Below are positions 1-10,800 of a stretch of 64,000 bases of DNA, one piece after another. Positions within the stretch are counted from its first letter, which is position 1, and each line of letters starts with the position of its first letter. Both the position numbers and the translations under genes were made by a program. Source of the DNA: Fasciolopsis buskii (taxonomy: Eukaryota; Platyhelminthes; Trematoda; Plagiorchiida; Fasciolidae); NCBI GenBank assembly GCA_008360955.1, contig LUCM01009389.1, positions 1 to 64,000 on the forward strand. Direction: 5' to 3'. A model generated the notes under the pieces. That model saw only the letters and a list, made by a program, of their open reading frames with translations. It was not told the DNA's origin and ran no database searches.

Positions 1-249
1 CAAAAGTCTATACAATACGATACAATACAATTTGCTAAAGATGTGCCTTCAGGGTGATTATCGATTCCATGGCACTATTCATGGTTCTGCTCGGAAGAAT
101 TGTGTTGTTCATTACGTCAGATTCTTTACAGATGCTTTACGATCTGTGTATTGAACGTCAAATAAAGTGTCTCCTTCTTCGTGTAAAACTTCTCCGTTCC
201 ATTTCTTTATATTCTAGCCCAATCACTCAAATCGTCATTGTTTCCATGT
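1..249 (+). mobile_element. 3' end of a CR1-like LINE, left part outside the window
   Basis: This stretch is the reverse complement of 39418-39666 with about one internal mismatch (TTCTAG versus TTCCAG), and the two diverge at about position 249. The right copy lies directly downstream of the ORF2 stop of a CR1-like element, so this is read as the 3' UTR or tail of a second copy in the opposite orientation. It contains TACAATACGATACAATACAA and an AATAAA near 160. The small ORF here is a by-product of the repeat. Confidence 0.7.
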
Positions 250-1180
250 CATCATAATCTGCTCTGATTATTCCCCAATGAGATTTTTTTCTCTTTTACA
301 AGGTGAAAAGGTACCTTTTCCTATTTTTCTTATCACCACGTTTTTTGACTGATGTGCAACGTGTTTTATACGCACAAGTCCATAAAACACTACAGTACTT
401 TATGCATGGCAAAATAGCGACATAGGAGGCCGCTCCCCTCCATACATGCCGTTGACGCTCCTGGTTGCATGTCAGCCTCAATAATACGGCTTTGGTCTTT
501 TTCGTGGGTACAATCCACCGCGATGCTCGAATAATGATCGAAAAGCGGTATCTTTGGCGACTTTTGATCTCTGTCCAAAGTTTCACCTCGAGCTTTTGCA
601 AATTTATTGCAGCATGCAAATCGTTGGATAGGTCGCAGACAAGACGTCGGCCAGTGGGTTGACTCATGTCTCTTCAAATCCTTGATGAATACGTGGAGTG
701 TAATACAAGACGGTTGCTTTATTTCATAGGGAACTAAATAAATGGCGATGCGGTCCAATCTTCGAATATTTTTGTTTATTTCAAAATGAATAACGTTAGC
801 TTAGCGAAAAACCATTACTTTCCCCATTACTGTTGCTCCTCGTCCATGGCCGCTGATTCACTGAGGTTGAACTCATCTTAATTGCGCCTGGTCATTCCAC
901 TCTCTCTATCCTGAGGACGCGTGACAGAGCCTGCATATTTGCTTTTTTGATTCAATAATACCAAAAAACTGCCGATCCTGTTATTACTTTTTATCATATG
1001 CCTCACATAAGTGCGGTGGAATGGGCGAATGTGACCCTAAAACTTGGTATGGTATAAAAACACATAAGACCTCATTAGATCAGATGTGATAATGAGCCGG
1101 CGATATCTAGTTGCCGTCTACCACCAAAATGACCGGCGGATTTGGGAATCGAATCTATGACCTTTTATTGGTGACCCATC

Positions 1181-1225
<45 letters not shown>

Positions 1226-3479
1226 TGGTTTTTCTAGTAGGTGTCAGTTTTAGTAAATTGCATGAGCTTCTATCTTCGTTAATTTGAACTCGGATGTTGC
1301 GGGTAGATTTTCACTACTTTTACCTGGCTCGACTCGGTTCAGCGCTATCGGAAGCTCTCACTTCATGCCGATGCGAATAATGTGCCCGTCTCAACGCTTT
1401 TTATTTCACTCAAGGTATCAATTTATTCATGTTTTTGTCGTGGTCTGATGTGCTTATTGGTGCACACTTTGCTGTTAGAAACCGACTTCGATTGAACGAG
1501 CCTTTTCAACTGGCTGTCGTGATTGCATAAGAACAGTGCCTTACTTTTTCTGTCTGTTTATATGTCATTTAAACCTTGTGGGCTACCCGCATAGTTGGAC
1601 GAAACCTCTGAGGTTGGCGGTATCCCTACCGTGAATATCAGCCTGTTTCAAGTCACTTCAGGTAATTTTTCTGTAGACCTGACGGTGAATATTTGTAATA
1701 TGTATGCGGGTCAGCGCTGTTCAGTGAGGTTTACACAGGGCTCATTCTGAAAAGGATAACAGTCAAAGAAACAAATATAATCCAAGACCCAGCATCAGCC
1801 AGTATCAGCGTCTGCATAATCGAAATCAAAATGACAGCGCACAACTCGCCCGTTGATTACTGAGCTGCCGTTTAACCACTGAGAAGTAAGGCCAACAAGA
1901 AGCATTTAATAGGATTCAATGAAAGAACGAACAATTTGGCCAAACCATTCATTTGGTTCATTGATAGCTCTGTTTGGAGTGTTAAACGACCTGATGAAGT
2001 AGGGAATGGATGAAATTTGTGATTGAAGCAGTAGATGTTTCTGCCGGGACCTGTTTGAACATCGAACTGAGCAAATTGTGCTTAGATAAATGTACGTAAT
2101 TTTTTTCGTTGTGTATAGATATTTGCGGACCATAGGGGAAAAAGAAAACAAGGCCGAAAAAAAGAAAAAAAAACAAGCACTTTTGTAGGGAAGCGAGCTA
2201 CTCAGCCCGCTGCCGCAAATGCCACGCCAAAGGGTTATGCCAGGGAAATTGAGCTCATGTAGCATAGAATCTGAGCAATAGATATCCAGTTGTTTCTGTT
2301 CACTTGTCCGTTTTCCGGTTAAATAATGTGGTTCGAAACTCAAGAATGTTCATATACAGGCATAAATTTCACCAAATTAGAAACACCTCTCTCGGTCATT
2401 TACGTTAAGAGATTACAGCGCACGAGGAGAATATTGGCACAAGCTGCTGTCCGATATGGTTTGCTGCAAAGCCCCTCTCGATATGCTCAGTCCTCTTGAC
2501 TATCTTTGGGATTTCCGATATCCATTGGCATGCGACACCGTGACCTGATAGTAGTTAACTATAGCCCTTACTGTTAACAACTGATCAGGCTTATCCTCAT
2601 TAGCAATATCACTTCTCCAATTTAGGTGTTTGGTACGTCATCGTTTGTCAGGTTCAACGCACATAGTGCCTTAGATGATTGTCTTCAGGGGCTCCTAACA
2701 TGTATCAAAAGAGTCACGTGAATGCTGACACAATAGCCCTAATGGATTCTTAGTTTTAGGCTGTATCGTGTGTACGCCGTACGTGAACTAAGAGAGCGGT
2801 AGTTAATTTGAAATTGTCTAGATGGAAGAAACGTTCAAGTACAGTGAGAATGATATGAACAACGTCTACTAATGGTTCATGAACAAGGTTTAGGTAAATT
2901 TTTGTGTTAAACATTTTCTAAGGCCAGAGACCCACCTGTGGCCCGTCATCATGTTTCGAATATGAAAACAACCACCAAGATCAATGGCTGACTGTGAATA
3001 TGAGCCGGAACTCGCGGAGTCGGTAAGAGCGGGCAAGAAGTAGTAGTAGCAAGGACGTGATTGGTCTCTGACTGACAAGCGTTCCTCCTATGAAGCATCA
3101 CAATTACGCCTGTAACACTGTTGTTAAGTGTGGCCCACCTGCGAATTCCACTGGCTCAACAAGGTTTCCTTGCATGATTTCAGACTTTGTGCCAGGCAAA
3201 ACAAGGTAACATCTAAGAGAAATTGAAAGAATGCAACCATTCAAAAGGGAAGAACTGCCATATTTTTGTGGGTATTCAAATCGAATCTGCCTTATGCACC
3301 TTTAGGTAAATATTTACTAATCACACTCGAACAGTAACGAGATAGAAGTCAAGCAGTTGCACTCTGAACCTGAGACATCGATCCATCGGAGTTATTTGGA
3401 AAATGCTTTAGGCTACGATTTCGCTGCTAGTCCTGAATGCCCCTTAAAATATTCCCAAACAACTGTGCCTCAAATGATA
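250..3479. other. No recognisable gene; (ATT)n and SINE-like debris
   Basis: Short ORFs only, none with family similarity. Near 1090-1155 on the - strand there is a SINE-like remnant with a B-box-like GATTCGATTCC. If SGSM3 extends leftwards this is probably intronic DNA. I searched by eye for TBC-domain exons (for example an IWDLFF-like stretch) and found none convincing. Confidence 0.5.
1181..1220 (+). repeat. (TTA)n microsatellite
   Basis: Perfect trinucleotide repeat of about 40 bases. Confidence 0.95.
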
Positions 3480-3800
3480 TTTGTTGAGAAGGTCATACAT
3501 ATTGGCTTTTTGAGGCGATATCTTCCACTAAAGTGCAATGACGAAGGCGAACATCCGGCACTCTCCACCGCCTTGACTGATCCATGATGGTCAGCCTAGG
3601 TGGGGGGCGATGGCCAAGTCCTGATTCCAGGCAAATCACAACCGTGACACAAAATATACGACACCATTTTCATCGCCACCTGTGACAGACGGGTTTGATG
3701 GGCATTCAGAATGCTTTACCACATCCGAAAGACGTATGAACTGAGCAATCAGTCACCGATCCGCAGGAGAGATTACGGGATCCGCAGGGTGTTCTACTAG
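3480..3800 (+). mobile_element. RTE-type LINE 5' leader fragment
   Basis: It aligns by eye with 31390-31690, the leader of the long RTE copy in an SGSM3 intron. Shared blocks include GGCGAACxxCCGGxxxTCTCCACCG, TGGCxxAxTCCTGATTCCAG and GAGCAAxCAGTC. No coding part follows, so it is a truncated fragment. Confidence 0.5.
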
Positions 3801-3938
3801 TGCTTTTTGTGAAGATTAACAGTAAGGCTCTTCGAGTCAATTCTCTACTTCATTTTGGATAACTCTTGAAATCCAGATTACTTTCGACTATAGGTCTTGA
3901 ATGACAACGGATTGCCCAGAGCTGCATAATGAAGAAAC

Positions 3939-3942
<4 letters not shown>

Positions 3943-3985
<43 letters not shown>
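3943..3985 (+). repeat. (AT)n microsatellite
   Basis: Uninterrupted AT dinucleotide run of about 42 bases. The overlapping ORF rich in Tyr-Ile is an artefact of this repeat. Confidence 0.95.
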
Positions 3986-3986
<1 letters not shown>

Positions 3987-4129
3987 TGGGACATTCTGCC
4001 CGCGTTCTTAAGGTTGGCTCAGCCCAACTGACAGAATTATCAACGAATCACAGTTGTGGTTCTTCTATGGACTCTTCGACGAAGAGCTTTCATGCACACT
4101 CCTCATGCTACACATTCGATTCTAGTGAG

Positions 4130-4131
<2 letters not shown>

Positions 4132-4185
<54 letters not shown>

Positions 4186-4198
4186 GTATATATATATA
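4132..4198 (+). repeat. (AT)n microsatellite with regular TGTA interruptions
   Basis: AT repeat broken three times by G, giving ATATGTATAT units. It lies about 150 bases from the 3943 AT run. Confidence 0.95.
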
Positions 4199-4964
4199 CT
4201 CAATACTGAGGGGCATATTCCTTCCGCTGCTCGCGTGCATCAAGCATGCACAGTAACCAACCTGGTCGATGTTGCGAGACAGAGGGCACAGAACTAACAA
4301 AGTAATACCCACCAGTTTAGATATGGTCTATATGTTTGATGGCCAAGTAATTATTTAAACTTTGTATGGTAACTGAAAATGAGATTAGAAACAAAACAGT
4401 CTTTTACTGAACAAGAACACTGTCACTGAGACGCATGGATTATTTATTAGAAAAGATATTCACTTCATTCGGCAATAGACGAAGGTTCAATGTCACCCGC
4501 AGGATGAATGTGGGGTAGTTGTTCGCTGTCGGCAAAGTATAATAAAACATTATGATTTAAAAAGCAAACTCTGATGGTTTTCTGTTATCTGATGAAACCA
4601 GGATAAAATAAGTAAGACCAACTCGAGCATTCAAAACTAAACGAGGGTGGTGACAAGCAAACCACGTACGGTCACATGGGTTTAGATTATGACATCCTTT
4701 CCATCACTATTTTATCCATTTGCTAGCTGTCGTCCAGAAATCGGTCGTTCTTTCCCTTGGATATCCATATGACCGAAACCAATCTTCAAGAGCCTAGGAT
4801 AAATTCTTGTCTCCGAAACTGACGAGATGGCTTCGATAGTATCAGAATTAGAAGTCACATTATTTTAGAGCTTCGGGCAATGCACTGCACGCCAGCTTTC
4901 CTAACGTTCAGTTGTACTACCTCTTTGTAGACGTCAAAGAAATATAAGGTGTAATCAAGTGCAT

Positions 4965-5290
4965 CTCATATAGACTACCGAGTTGAGGTCCACGAGATCT
5001 CCCTAAGTGAGGGAGGAAAACAGTAAGAGATGTGGCTCAGTACTGCACTCAGTGGCTCCTTTGCCTTCAAAATTCCTCCTCTTCATAGTTCTTCCTCTCA
5101 ATAGTTGCTGCTCTGAGGTAGCAACCATGACCAGAACACGCTGGTGCACGGTTAGTGGTTGTTAAAAACTGAACTGAACGGATTAAGTTAGCGGCCTTGT
5201 GGAAGCTTTGATTACGCAGTTTCATGTAAACGTTGCTGATCCGACTAGCTAATGACTTTCCACAGTTTCTTCGGCGCGCCTCATATCTCA
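4965..5290 (+). mobile_element. RTE-type LINE 3' fragment (subfamily 2)
   Basis: The sequence around GAGGTCCACGAGATCTCCC decodes to GPRDLP, as in the conserved GWGPRDPP end of the RTE ORF2. The following 3' UTR block (CTGAGGTAGCAACCATGACCAGAACACGCTGGTGC in outline) also occurs near 12721 and 35171. The reading frame is broken by stops. Confidence 0.6.
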
Positions 5291-7741
5291 CGATAGTTTC
5301 TCCTCGAAGAACACTGTATTATGTCCACTTAGTTCCAATCAGATTACTTCTGAAATGATGCTCACGGGAACCCTGCCCTTAGCCGTGCATGCTCTTTCTT
5401 TCATAAGACGCAGCTGCTGGACAGCTAGGGAGGGAAATCATTGTAATCTGTTTTACACGAACAACGCAAGGTGTGAAATAGCTTGTTACTTGGCTACAAG
5501 AAGCAGATGGATCCCAGTTCATGGACGTCTGTAAATTAGACTTGGGAATCATTCCCCACTGCGTCAATGGGGTTCTATCTTTCCCCTCGTTTCCTTGTAA
5601 TTGTAGCTTTGCCTGGCAAGTTTTTGATTGATTTTACGTTTAGATTGCGTAGTCAGTAGTCTTTATGGGAGAACAGTGGCCAGCACGGGGCAGTGGATTG
5701 AAATCTGACCGTGGCTCCATTCCTGTCGGCAAATTCTCTCGGAGGTTAAAACAACTGATATCAAGTTTTTTTGAGATCACTTTCTAAGCACAAGGAGAGC
5801 CCGGTGTATTCCACCAGGCTTGTTGTGGGCACGTCACAGAATTGGTCAAATTCATCGCCAGGACAAAACAGTGTGGAATAAGCGTTAGTGGTGTACATTT
5901 ACCACAAAACCGTGGCGAAAGAGGAAAACAAGGATGATGGAAAAGAAAAGAAAAGGAAACGATATGCACGCTTCACCACACACTCTGACTCTTTCAGTCT
6001 CTACCTCCACTTCGGTTATCTGCAGGAACCCTCGAGCCCTCTATGGGCTTGATGTTATCCAAATCGAGGTAGAACGTTGTTTAACGCTGCGGAAGTATGG
6101 TTACTGTAAAATCTTATCTTCCATAGATGCTTAGATGCGCTTATATGAGAAGTATCTTAGGCGAGAAATTTTTTCTACTGATCTAGGTGATGACACCTAG
6201 GCCTCGTTTATCGTAGGAAACTGCAGTTGGTGCGAGAGCCAATAAGGCCCTTAGGGTTTAGCAAGTTCATCGTCGATATCGCCATGTGACAATGTTTTTT
6301 GGGACGAGTTTGTTCTGAGCTGTTTACGTTCTCGATATCGCATAGTAGTAGCTGCTTCCAAAAATTTACCGTCAGAGATCCTGTTGCTGCTCGCCATGCT
6401 TGGTGAACAGCAAGCGTAATACTTCCTCTCGTTCTCTTTAGGCTCGTGGTGAGTCTTTATCCTGTTCATATGAATCTATTGATGGAGTTTACTTCCGATG
6501 AAAAATTTTCCCGGGATATCTTGCAAACGCTAGCATGATGCCACAGCGCTTTCTATGGTAATAGCAAATAATCACGACTCACGGGAAGCAGATTTGCAAA
6601 ATTGTGCTATTGATTCTGCGGACAGCACAAAACGACTAGGTTCCAAGGCTTCGTGCTTTTTGTATTGTCCTGGCGTCTTGGATTTCAATTCCGTGTTGGT
6701 CAACTAACCTCATAAATGGAGCCTGGTCCTCTATGCAAGTACTAATTGAACTGCTCAAAAGTCCGGCAACTTTTGATAAGGTCATAAGAAGCTTCAATAT
6801 CGTATGCCACCATAAAGCCGCCACTTTGCCAAACCACTCTTTCTCAACTACCATCAAAGCCGATAAAGTTCTGCATATTCCTCACTTCGCCGCGTCCTTT
6901 GCATCTACTCCTTTTGAATGACCCCAATGGACGCATTGATGCCTTAGCTATTGGCTGCCCTTTTTATGAGTTGGCTGGCATGGGGAGCCTCATATTACCC
7001 TCGATTTCGGAGAAAATTCATCCAAATTGTCATTTTCCTATTTGCTTTGATTACTTCAGGACGGTTCTTGGTTGCTGTGGCAGGAGTATATACTTCTCAC
7101 ACTGAATGACCTACGTAGCTTGCTGTGTGCTCCGTGGTGCCGGTCATTGTTCTTTTCCTAGGTGGAGCAGATCATTTAGCCTACGCAAGTCACTATCTTG
7201 GATAAAATCGGATGGTATAGTTTACGTTAGCTCTGTCGCAATCCGTCGTGTTATCGTACCATGATGTCTCAAAAAAGACATTCGAATGTACCGAGTCGCA
7301 TACTGTTTTGGTTTTTCGCAAAGGCGAGAATAACAGTAGCAATATCTATAGGCCTGTCCAATGCATTTTCCAGTCGTTTTTATTTGTTTGTTTATTGCCT
7401 GTGTGAGAAATCCCTAGTTATTATGCATCAAAAGCGTCGTTTTTTACAGTAGTTGTACAGCCTAATCAAACACGTCACATCACTGATCAGGAGTCGGGAT
7501 TTACGATAAGAGTCAGTGATCAAACGCTGTTCTCCTAGCTAATCTTTTCATCTTGATGAATCAGTAAGAGCTTATAGGTTGGGCCTACTTGTGTAACAAG
7601 ATTTCCATGGACATATTTTTTCGGTTCCCATCCTCGTCTTATTATGCGCATACGTAAGCGGCGTTGATTATCTCGTGCACATTATCAGACGAAGAAGAGT
7701 TCTGGTTGTCTACTTTATTTTGTCCAATCGATGCACTTCAG
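5291..7741. other. No recognisable gene
   Basis: Only short ORFs with no family similarity. The frame at 7664-7741 is open into the SGSM3 exon, but its residues (DEEEFW...) do not fit the expected sequence at that position. Confidence 0.5.
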
Positions 7742-7837
7742 GAATCGGAACTTCTCTCACTGAGCAACTCGTCACAGATCTTCCAAACTTTGTCCAACGC
7801 TCCCGGATCGATCTCCGACATCAATGAGGTGATAAAA
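7742..7837 (+). CDS. SGSM3: SGSM3 first visible exon (32 codons, end of TBC region/linker)
   Basis: Acceptor AG at 7740-7741, donor GTGAGT at 7838, phase 0 at both ends. It encodes [20 protein letters not shown] and on to EVIK, matching the family segment just after the TBC domain (EEELIQSENSASIFNTLSD in the vertebrate protein). The next visible exon continues with VAYSL, as expected (VAMRL in vertebrates). An open frame continues upstream of the acceptor, but that part does not match the family, so I place the boundary at the AG. Confidence 0.9.
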
Positions 7838-10800
7838 GTGAGTATTTTTTGCTCTCTATTTGTGTGTTTTTGGGTGCACAGTTTTCACGAACACAAGAAA
7901 TCATTCGTCATGCGATATCATAGCTCAAGTCATCACCAACAATCAACGAAAGCAATGTCCAGTTGTTTTGGAAATCATCAGTGTAGCGTGTCCATCGCAT
8001 CCGAACTGCACGGCGAAAAGCATTTCTCTAGCTGTTATCGGTTGACTCAAATTGGCTCCGGGAAAACGCCTGTCGATTATTTTTGTTTTTTGATATCATG
8101 TCGCTGGAATGCCAATGGCACAGCTGTATGCTGTTTGGCTCGTCCCCAGATTCGAGTAGGTGGATGGCCAACAAATTGATGGTTGACCATTTATACGTTC
8201 CGTTCATCACGGATTTATGAAGTACGATCGTTGACGCGGATGAGAAGGGCGGGGCAAATGCGTTTTACGTCTATGGTAAACCTTTTCCAGCTCTTTTTCT
8301 GATGCCCTATAAAGAGATATCAAAGGTACACTAAATTCTTCCTAATCACGGCCTATTTATATTGGATATGGTTCTGACTAGGAACAGTTGAATGTGCGCC
8401 ACCTTGGTTGTCAAAAAAATAAAGTCATTTGGACAAAAACACAAATAACAAGCACATTGGACAAATGACTTGATAGTTTCTCCTATCTTCCGACCACAAA
8501 GGTCAAACGAATCACTTAGTCAATGTAGGTCGCCTCATACTCATGATTGCGACACAAGTTATGCCCCAATGAACAATTCAGATACATCTGTACAGTAACC
8601 TCGAAATTCTACGCCAAGATTTAATTTTGATCATTATCAGTAGTGAATTGCAAAGTTTTCGGTAAGGGGAAATTCCGATCGGCTTCAAAGTGAATATTGA
8701 ACTCAGTCATTTGTTGTTTCCGTAGCAATGCGGCAGACAGATTGCGAAATTGGTTTGCTTTGATCTCTATGTGTAGACCGATGGGAGTAAGATTGTATGC
8801 TCTTGCGAGCCATCACATCTTCGTCAAACTTCGTCCAGCGCTTTGGAGTAAATTTGGCCGCTGCTTTTCTTCTATTTTACGAGACTGCTCCAACAAGAAT
8901 GTATCTTAAAAGCACAAAACCCACCATGGTTTGTTTTTCATTTCAAAAAGTCCGCTCTAATTTCTTAATGTCAACCCAGCAGGATATAAAACCAAATAAA
9001 TACTAAGTTCCTCATGTGTTAGCTGATGTAAACGTTTTTTTAACAGACAGCAGAAGCTCACATTTGGTTTTCTAAAATCTACGCGGCTTTCTCCTTGGAT
9101 GTCGATTTATTTTGTTGAGTAACGTGTGGTACACCAAGGCACTCTAATGAGGTAATTTGATGTTTAAAATTTTTTTTCGGCATTCATGTCATAGGAAATA
9201 TGGTTGAAAAACAAGATGCAGTCATTTGCAATTCGAACCATTTTCTTTCCGACCCGGTTTCTCTTAACTCTCAGTAACTTTTCACACCCTCGAAGAACAT
9301 TGCTTTAAAACAGTTCATATATAGTACCTGCAGGAACAAGAGCAATCTTTCATGAATGCCTGTATTCGCAGTTTGTGTCATTCCGTGCATCGGGTGTGAC
9401 AAACAATATGTCGGTGAGACAAGCAAACAATTACGCGCACGCTTGCTCGAACATTGCTTAGCCCTACGATGCGCTGACCCACACTCGCAGATATGGAACC
9501 ATTGTGCACAAACAGGCCACGAGGTCAACATCAACAACGCAAAGGTAGTCAGCCGGGCAAACAGAACGAAGGAGCGACTGATTCTTGAAGCCCTCCACTC
9601 GAATAACTCGTTCAATCGGCATGTGGAGATTGACAGACATTACGTCATTTTAACAAGACCTCGATGCAAAATAGAGAGGCAAACAGACGGACAGTGCACA
9701 AAAACGAACGGAATTGGCGATCCCTTTCAATCATTCATTCACGTTTGACGAATCCTAGTCTGGATCGAAACGTCACGATAAACGTATTAACTCAGTGTAC
9801 GCCTTCTCAACTCACAAATATATATATATATATATGTGCGTGTGTAATGACAAACTCGTCACTCTTGTTCACGAGCCCGTCAGCCTTCTGCGAGCATTTC
9901 ACTTGCATACCCATATTACTAGGTTCATTCTAAACGATTAGCGGTGTTCGATAGGTATGTCTCATCTCTCTATTCTTGTTTTACTTCTTCATGGACGAGT
10001 CGATGGAGAATGTTTCAAGGGTCTCCGGAATGTAGCGGTTCAGTTAACAAATGGAGAGAAGCCGTGTGACCTAGAATACACAGACGACCACGTGTACCTA
10101 TTCGAATCCACCGAGGATGCACAGGATGCATTAGACGGACTCGAGAGGGCTATGGTTTTTATGCGGTATTTGCTGTGCATCTTCAAAGTGTGAGGTACTG
10201 TTGTAAGACTGGACGACGTTAATACCGAACTTTATCCTCGGTAAGGCAGAACTAACAGTTGCGAACAGTTCCACTTACCCTGGCAACTACATGCCGAAAG
10301 GTGGTAGCACATCAGTGGAGGTGATTATGCACATATCCAAATCTCGGGCGGCATGCGCTGGGCTTAGGGATTTATGGCGGCAGCCTGATATTCCACTGAA
10401 TTTGAATGGTTGTGTGTACTTTGTTCTAGTCCCCTCAGTTCTGTTGTGTGATTGCGAGACTTAGCATTTGCTTGTCAAAGCTGTTCGTCACTTGGAGGTT
10501 TTCGATCACCGATGTTTTCTTAGTATCCTTAAGGCTGAGTGGAGTGATCGGGGGAGTAATGTGTAGATTAGAAAGCTTGTGTTGAGTACCGGTTCCGAGA
10601 ATATTTTTAGATAGCGTGTCTAGCATGGGAGGCTTCGTTGGTTAGGTCACGAAATGCTTATGCGAACACTCGTCTACCATGCCGTGTCCTATGTTGCCTC
10701 CCTCCCACGGACTGGAAGAAGACATGTGGAGTTCAGCAGATGACGTGGCAGCGTAGAACGAGAAAATATGCATCGAAATTAGATGACGTAGATGTCTCAC

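Noticed and set aside
54..257. 67-codon ORF also found at 39379-39615 on the other strand
   Set aside because: Shared only because both are copies of the CR1-like 3' end.
1640..1665. SLFQVTSG followed by GTAATT, resembling the end of the SGSM3 TBC domain (VLFQLTLG)
   Set aside because: Wrong phase for joining to 7742 and the next six family residues are missing.
2460..2540. LWDF string as a possible TBC IWDLFF exon
   Set aside because: Flanking residues do not match and there are no suitable splice sites.
3929..4297. ORF with long Tyr-Ile runs
   Set aside because: Translation of (AT)n microsatellites.
7664..7741. Open frame running into the first SGSM3 exon, with SDEEEFW resembling EEEDAFW of the TBC domain
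   Set aside because: In the family that motif lies far upstream of this exon, and a good acceptor separates the two. Probably coincidence.
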